Below are positions 59,594 to 64,000 of a DNA stretch of 64,000 nucleotides, one piece after another. Each line of letters begins with the position of its first letter. Position 1 is the first letter of the stretch. A program made the position numbers and the translations under genes. A model generated the notes under the pieces. That model ran no database searches. It was not told the origin of the DNA and saw only the letters and a program-made list of their open reading frames with translations. The stretch is taken from positions 62,001-126,000 of the forward strand of contig JAGXRK010000053.1 of NCBI GenBank assembly GCA_018335755.1, written 5' to 3'. The DNA is from Ignavibacterium sp. (GTDB taxonomy: Bacteria; Bacteroidota; Ignavibacteria; Ignavibacteriales; Ignavibacteriaceae).

Positions 59594-60585
59594 AACGTTT
59601 TGTTTTTACCTGCGGTGATATAAACGGAATAGGTCCGGAAATAGTTATAAAAACACTCCAAAGGTTATATGATAAAAGGGTAAAGGAGCAGTTTATATTT
59701 ATTTGTCCTTTAAATGTTTTTATAAGTAATTATCATTCCTCTTACTCCGGATTTCCTTTTCAGGTAGTGAATAAAGCTGAACTTCAGAACAGTTCAGAAA
59801 TGTTCTTAATTTATGCACTGCCTGAAGCAAAACTGTCAATCGGTAAGCCAACAAAGCAATCAGGTAAAATTGCTTTCACAGCTTTAAAAGAATCATATAA
59901 ACTTTTTACGGAAGGTTTGTCAGAAGCTGTTATTACAGCCCCGATTTCAAAACATGCAATTAATCTTGCCGGTATAAATTTTCCTGGTCAAACAGAAATG
60001 TTCGCTGATTGGTGTAATGAAAGAAACTATCTGATGACTTTTCTCTCTGCCCAAATTAATGCTGCATTATTAACAATTCATTTACCGCTGAACAAAGTAT
60101 CATCAAAAATTAAAAAAACTTCTATAATGTCAGCGCTGAATATTATTAGGAAAACTGCCTCAATTGATCTGGCAATAAAAGAGCCAAAAATTGCAGTATT
60201 AGGATTAAATCCTCACGCCGGAGAAGAAGGTCTGCTGGGAAAAGAAGAAATAAATTTTATTAAACCGGTTTTAGAAAAAAAGGAGTTTGCCTCTTTTACG
60301 GATGGACCATATCCGCCGGATGCATTTTTTGCAAAGAAAAAATACAGGGATTACGATTTTGTACTCGGTATTTATCATGACCAGGTTTTAATTCCTTTTA
60401 AGATGATGAATTTTAATAAAGGCGTAAACTACACAGCCGGATTGCCGATAGTTAGAACTTCACCTGATCACGGATGTGCTTTTGATATTGCTGGAAATCA
60501 GCTTGCCGACGAATCCAGTATTTATTCAGCTTATCTTTATGCTAGAAAAATCTCCAGAAACAGAAAAAAATCAAAAAGTAATTAA
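59590..60585 (+). CDS. pdxA: 4-hydroxythreonine-4-phosphate dehydrogenase PdxA
   Basis: PdxA acts in pyridoxal phosphate synthesis. The three metal-binding histidines are kept: H164 in TIHLPL, H209 in GLNPHAG and H263 in YHDQVLIPFK. The C-terminal HGCAFDIAG is close to the usual HGTAFDIAG. The substrate-binding His of the GHTE motif (position 136 in E. coli numbering) is replaced by glutamine (Q134 in FPGQTE), which may alter substrate preference. Length (331) is normal. Confidence 0.85.
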   Translation: MKRFVFTCGDINGIGPEIVIKTLQRLYDKRVKEQFIFICPLNVFISNYHSSYSGFPFQVVNKAELQNSSEMFLIYALPEAKLSIGKPTKQSGKIAFTALKESYKLFTEGLSEAVITAPISKHAINLAGINFPGQTEMFADWCNERNYLMTFLSAQINAALLTIHLPLNKVSSKIKKTSIMSALNIIRKTASIDLAIKEPKIAVLGLNPHAGEEGLLGKEEINFIKPVLEKKEFASFTDGPYPPDAFFAKKKYRDYDFVLGIYHDQVLIPFKMMNFNKGVNYTAGLPIVRTSPDHGCAFDIAGNQLADESSIYSAYLYARKISRNRKKSKSN

Positions 60586-61297
60586 AGTTATTCCTTACAG
60601 TCTGGTGGCGGAAATTTATTCCAACCTTATGGATGAGGTTAACTATAAAAGATGGGCAAAGTATATATACTTTTTAACCAAAGATAAAATACATCCCGGT
60701 TCCAGTATTCTAGAGCTTGCATCAGGCAACTGTCGTCTTTCTGAAAAGCTGCTTCATAAAAATAAAAAAATTATTTGCACAGATATTTCAAAACAAATGC
60801 TGATGAAAAGCACTTACAGCAGAAAAATTGTTTGTGATATGACCTGTCTTCCTTTTAATAAGAATTTTGATTTGATCTTTTCAACATTCGACAGCATTAA
60901 TTACCTTTTAAGCAGGAATAAACTGCTGATACTATTTAAGGAGGTACACAGATTACTTAAGGAAGACGGTTTATTTACATTTGATGTAAGTCTTGAAAAA
61001 AACAGTTATATTCATCAAAAAGATTCAAAAAAATCCGGCAGAACAAAAAAGTACAAGTACTATCGTAAGAGTGTTTATGATCCGACAACAGGTATTCACA
61101 GCAATTACTTTAAGATTCTGGATTTTAAGGGAAATACTTTTACTGAGGTTCATAAACAAAAGATATTCAAGTTTAATGAGTATTTTGAGCTGCTGGAAAA
61201 AGCCGGACTATATGTTGTAAACTGCTTTAAGACTTTTACATCAAAAGATGGAACTGAAAAATCCGACAGAGTTCAGTTTATAGTTAAAAGGAAATAG
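60539..61297 (+). CDS. Class I SAM-dependent methyltransferase
   Basis: The ATG at 60539 gives 252 residues and overlaps pdxA by 47 bases; an earlier in-frame ATG at 60476 would overlap more and adds no recognisable sequence. The SAM-binding motif I is ILELASGNCRLSE, followed by an ICTDIS acidic-loop region and FDLIFSTFDSINYLL. Family is clear but the methyl acceptor is not. It ends just before an ABC ATPase gene. Confidence 0.82.
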   Translation: MLEKSPETEKNQKVIKVIPYSLVAEIYSNLMDEVNYKRWAKYIYFLTKDKIHPGSSILELASGNCRLSEKLLHKNKKIICTDISKQMLMKSTYSRKIVCDMTCLPFNKNFDLIFSTFDSINYLLSRNKLLILFKEVHRLLKEDGLFTFDVSLEKNSYIHQKDSKKSGRTKKYKYYRKSVYDPTTGIHSNYFKILDFKGNTFTEVHKQKIFKFNEYFELLEKAGLYVVNCFKTFTSKDGTEKSDRVQFIVKRK

Positions 61298-61298
61298 A

Positions 61299-61982
61299 AT
61301 GTTATCGATCCAAAATGTTTATTTCGATTATGCCAATCAACCTGTTTTTTCTGATTTAAATCTTGAAATGAAAGAAGGGGATTTTGCTTTTATTATAGGA
61401 AAAAGCGGAGCCGGTAAAACCACTTTACTTCAATTTATTTATTTTAATCTGAAACCTCATTCCGGAAATATAATTCTACAGAATTATAATTCTGCAACAA
61501 TAAAATCAAAAGAAATTCCGATCGTCAGAAGAAAAATTGGTGTTGTTTTTCAGGACTTTAAACTTTTAAAGAACAGAAACGTATATGATAATCTTGCATT
61601 TGTACTTGAAGTAACTAACACAGCTCGCAGGGAGATAAAAAGAAAAGTAAATAATGCACTTTCAGAAGTGGGATTATCTCATAAAAGACTAAATATGCCC
61701 GACGAACTTTCGGGAGGTGAGAAACAGAGAGTTGCAATTGCCAGAGCCTTGCTTAACGACCCGATTCTGATATTAGCGGATGAACCGACAGGAAATCTGG
61801 ATCCTGAAACATCTAGTGAGATTCTTGATATTCTTTTAAAGATAAATAGAAGCGGTACCGCTGTTCTGGTGGCGACACACAATTATGATATCGTAAGAAA
61901 AGTAAACACACGTATATTTAAGATTGAAAATGGAAGAGCCGTAAAGGGTATTTTAAAGAGCAGCGTAAATACTACCCAATGA
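61299..61982 (+). CDS. FtsE-like ABC transporter ATPase
   Basis: This 227-residue ATPase has Walker A GKSGAGKTT, signature LSGGEKQRVAIARAL and Walker B LILADEPTGN, with the short form and spacing of FtsE-type cell-division proteins. FtsE normally works with FtsX in septal peptidoglycan hydrolysis. No ftsX-like gene follows; the gene instead converges with adk, overlapping its end by 11 bases. It could therefore serve another permease. Confidence 0.82.
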   Translation: MLSIQNVYFDYANQPVFSDLNLEMKEGDFAFIIGKSGAGKTTLLQFIYFNLKPHSGNIILQNYNSATIKSKEIPIVRRKIGVVFQDFKLLKNRNVYDNLAFVLEVTNTARREIKRKVNNALSEVGLSHKRLNMPDELSGGEKQRVAIARALLNDPILILADEPTGNLDPETSSEILDILLKINRSGTAVLVATHNYDIVRKVNTRIFKIENGRAVKGILKSSVNTTQ

Positions 61983-62631
61983 CATTTCTTTTTTCTAATG
62001 CTTTTTTTATTTCTTCATTTACTTCCGGTATACTTCCGAGTCCGTCAATAGCAATTGCCTTACCGTTCTTTTCATAATACCCGAGCACCGGTTTTGTTTC
62101 AGTATTGTAAATTTTAATTCTATGACGTATAACTTCTTCCGTGTCATCATTTCTTTGGTAAAAACTATTTAAAGCATTACATTTTGGACAGTTACTTAAT
62201 CCTTCAATTTCTTTTATATTAAATATGGTTCCGCATTCCTTACAGGCTCTTCTGTTGCTCAGTCTGCTCACAATTTCTTCTTCATCTGCAGTTAAATGAA
62301 TAAGGATAACATCGTTAATACCAAGTTCAGAAAATAACTTATCAAGAGCCATTGCCTGAACAGTTGTTCTTGGAAAGCCGTCAAGAATAAAACCATTGTG
62401 ACATGGATCTGAATTAAGTGTTTCTTTAATTAAACCTATCATCAACTCATCAGGAACCAGTTCACCTCTTTCCATTATCTGACCAGCTTTAAGCCCTAAT
62501 TCAGTTTTTTCACGGACTGCTTTTCTTAAAATATCACCTGTTGAAATATGAGGTATGTCGTATTCAGAAGAAAGAATTTTTGCCTGTGTACCTTTTCCCA
62601 CTCCGGGAGAACCGAAAAGTATTATTCGCAT
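61972..62631 (-). CDS. adk: Adenylate kinase
   Basis: Adk interconverts AMP, ADP and ATP. The P-loop GSPGVGKGTQ (8-17) and DGFPRT are present. The LID domain has four zinc-type cysteines: C130, C133, C148 and C151. At 219 residues it is the long-LID form. Its 3' end overlaps the convergent FtsE-like gene by 11 bases. Confidence 0.96.
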   Translation of the reverse strand: MRIILFGSPGVGKGTQAKILSSEYDIPHISTGDILRKAVREKTELGLKAGQIMERGELVPDELMIGLIKETLNSDPCHNGFILDGFPRTTVQAMALDKLFSELGINDVILIHLTADEEEIVSRLSNRRACKECGTIFNIKEIEGLSNCPKCNALNSFYQRNDDTEEVIRHRIKIYNTETKPVLGYYEKNGKAIAIDGLGSIPEVNEEIKKALEKRNVIG

Positions 62632-62705
62632 TAATTTCTCAAATGTTTAGTGTCAAGTTAGACTTATTAAGATTTTTAGTCAAGAATTTTATTCTGTTGA
62701 TGTTA

Positions 62706-63179
62706 TTAATCAGCATTTTTTTTTCTGACAGTTTTGAAGAATGACTCCAGTAAAGAACGGCTTTCCTCAGCATAAATTCCAGCAAACACCTTAATTGTGT
62801 GGTTAAGCTTGTTTTCTTCAGCAATATTATAAACACTTCCGCAAGCTCCTGATTTTGAATCATGCAAAGCGAAGTACAATTCACTGATTCTTGAAGCAAT
62901 TAAAGCTCCGGTGCACATTATACAGGGTTCCAATGTTACATAAATTGAGCAGCCCTCCAACCTCCAATTATTAAGATGATTTGCTGCCGAGGTTATCGCT
63001 ATCATTTCAGAGTGTGCAGTTGGATCTTTCAGCAGCTCAATTTGATTATATCCGCGAGCTACTATCCTGTTGTTATGAACTATAACTGAACCCACAGGTA
63101 CTTCACCATTTTCATAAGCTTTTTCTGCTTCCTGCAATGCAGCAAACATAAAGCGGTATTTATCCTCTGAAAAAAGCAA
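62706..63179 (-). CDS. tadA: tRNA-specific adenosine deaminase
   Basis: TadA converts the wobble adenosine of tRNA-Arg(ACG) to inosine. The zinc motifs are H56-S-E58 and PCIMC (C86, C89); the usual HAE reads HSE here, which keeps the catalytic His and Glu. The start is a TTG at 63179; the internal ATG at 63149 would cut a conserved helix (KYRFMFAALQEAEKAY). The 157-residue length fits. A tRNA-Arg gene with a different anticodon lies upstream. Confidence 0.9.
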   Translation of the reverse strand: MLFSEDKYRFMFAALQEAEKAYENGEVPVGSVIVHNNRIVARGYNQIELLKDPTAHSEMIAITSAANHLNNWRLEGCSIYVTLEPCIMCTGALIASRISELYFALHDSKSGACGSVYNIAEENKLNHTIKVFAGIYAEESRSLLESFFKTVRKKNAD

Positions 63180-63317
63180 ATTTATATAATTATGAAACAG
63201 TAAAGACTAGAATTAATTTTTAAGATGATTAATATTTGTGATCTATGAATGTAACTTAATCAGATTGATTAGCCTGGCTTAAACACCAGTGAAAATCAAA
63301 AACTCCAACCTTAATAG

Positions 63318-63391
63318 TACGCCCGGAAGGATTCGAACCCTCAACCCTCAGAGCCGAAATCTGATGCTCTATCCAATTGAGCCACGGGCGC
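63318..63391 (-). tRNA. tRNA-Arg (anticodon UCG)
   Basis: The minus strand folds into a cloverleaf: acceptor GCGCCCG/CGGGCGU (G1-U72 pair), D-arm GCTC/GAGC, anticodon stem TCAGA/TCTGA around a 7-base loop TTTCGGC giving anticodon TCG, and a T-arm GAGGG-TTCGAAT-CCTTC. It reads CGA-type arginine codons. CCA is not encoded. The rest of 63180-63654 holds only a small hairpin TTACCT-aaac-AGGTAA (63504-63519). Confidence 0.93.
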
Positions 63392-63654
63392 ATAAAATTC
63401 ACTAACATTCTATTTTTATAAATCGAGTCGAAATATAATATTTTTTTACTGTTTTTTGATATGCTTCTTATCTTCAATTTACGCGTATTTTTAATTGTAA
63501 ATATTACCTAAACAGGTAAAGTTTAGTGTACCGAAATGATATAAAAATTTAATATTTATTGAATTATTTATTTAGAAAATGGCGTAATAATTGTATCAAT
63601 TCTTTATTTGAAACACCAATGTAATCCAGAAAACCTAATCATCGAGGATACAAA

Positions 63655-64000
63655 TTGCTTAAAGATCACATAATATCAGATCAGGAACTGTTAATGAAAA
63701 TCGGTAAAAACGATTTAACAGCATTCGAATTATTTTACAAACGCTATTCATCACTTGTTTACACTGTGTCGTTAAAAATACTGGGCAATAAAGAATCAGC
63801 GGAAAGAAATTTAGCAGAGATTTTTTTAATAGTTTGGAAATGGGCGGAGGACTTTGATTTTGTTGTACAAAATGTTTTTACCTGGATGGTTTTACTAACA
63901 AGAAACAAAGCAATCGATTCTTTAAGGAGATTCAAGGGCAATGGTACTCTACCAATATACAATGATGAACATGAAATCAAGTACATATTGCCAAAACTTT
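63655..64000 (+). CDS. ECF-family RNA polymerase sigma factor (partial, 3' end off window)
   Basis: From a TTG at 63655, preceded by GAGG with 7-base spacing, an open frame runs to the window end. The N-terminus has region 2 features: DLTAFELFYKRYSSLVYTVSLKILGN and a region 2.4-like TRNKAIDSLRRF. It is a typical sigma-70 region 2 of an ECF factor; region 4 is outside the window, so its regulon and any anti-sigma partner cannot be judged. Confidence 0.85.
   Translation, partial: MLKDHIISDQELLMKIGKNDLTAFELFYKRYSSLVYTVSLKILGNKESAERNLAEIFLIVWKWAEDFDFVVQNVFTWMVLLTRNKAIDSLRRFKGNGTLPIYNDEHEIKYILPKL

Noticed and set aside
63504..63525. Palindromic operator-like sites before the ECF sigma gene
   Set aside because: Short AT-rich inverted repeats with no second copy; too little evidence to call an operator.

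Overview
The window is a low-GC (roughly one third G+C by eye) stretch of a chromosome from the Bacteroidota/Chlorobiota side of the FCB group, most likely an Ignavibacteria-type bacterium. Evidence: several secreted proteins end in type IX secretion (T9SS) sorting domains with the NYPNPFNP signature; there is a PorV/PorQ-family outer-membrane protein; and five genes or operons have promoter-like sites of the Bacteroidota kind (TTG, about 20 bases, TAnnTTTG). No phage, insertion sequence or CRISPR array is visible. The assignment is inference from gene content; no database search was possible.

Layout. 1-2563 (minus): a sulfur-handling operon (TauE/SafE permease, single rhodanese, and a metallo-beta-lactamase/rhodanese fusion cut by the window edge). 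2755-9789 (plus): a self-contained lipoate and 2-oxoacid dehydrogenase operon (E3, lipB, fused E1, E2, lipA). 9897-24076 (plus): a seven-gene envelope locus with three T9SS-sorted secreted proteins, two lipoproteins, a TonB-dependent receptor and a PorV/PorQ-like barrel; its last gene is a surface phospholipase-D-fold protein. 24164-25989: atpDC with its own promoter and terminator. 26405-29943 (minus): an odd membrane protein joining a Lon-protease-like domain to an extracytoplasmic FG-GAP domain, plus two unknown envelope proteins. 30346-35958 (plus): two 14-repeat beta-propeller proteins, a secreted Ycf48-like one and a transmembrane sensor ending in a PP2C phosphatase, each preceded by a copy of the same structured element. 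36215-40154 (minus): ion channel, LON-N protein, Mn-type superoxide dismutase, A-type Fe-S carrier, a small unknown and an Rrf2 regulator. 40219-50486 (minus): an 11-gene complex I operon, nuoABCDHIJKLMN, with no nuoEFG. 50665-61982 (plus): housekeeping genes (alr, unknown, mannose-1-phosphate guanylyltransferase, pyrK-pyrD-folC, rho, GWxTD protein, pdxA, methyltransferase, ftsE-like). 61972-63391 (minus): adk, tadA and tRNA-Arg(UCG). The window ends inside an ECF sigma factor.

The parts most worth following up are the Lon-like/FG-GAP membrane protein and its neighbours, the duplicated structured element beside the two propeller genes, and the envelope locus, whose lamin-tail, OB-like and PLD domains suggest surface processing of nucleic acid or phosphodiesters linked to a TonB receptor. 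Most other genes are ordinary core metabolism.
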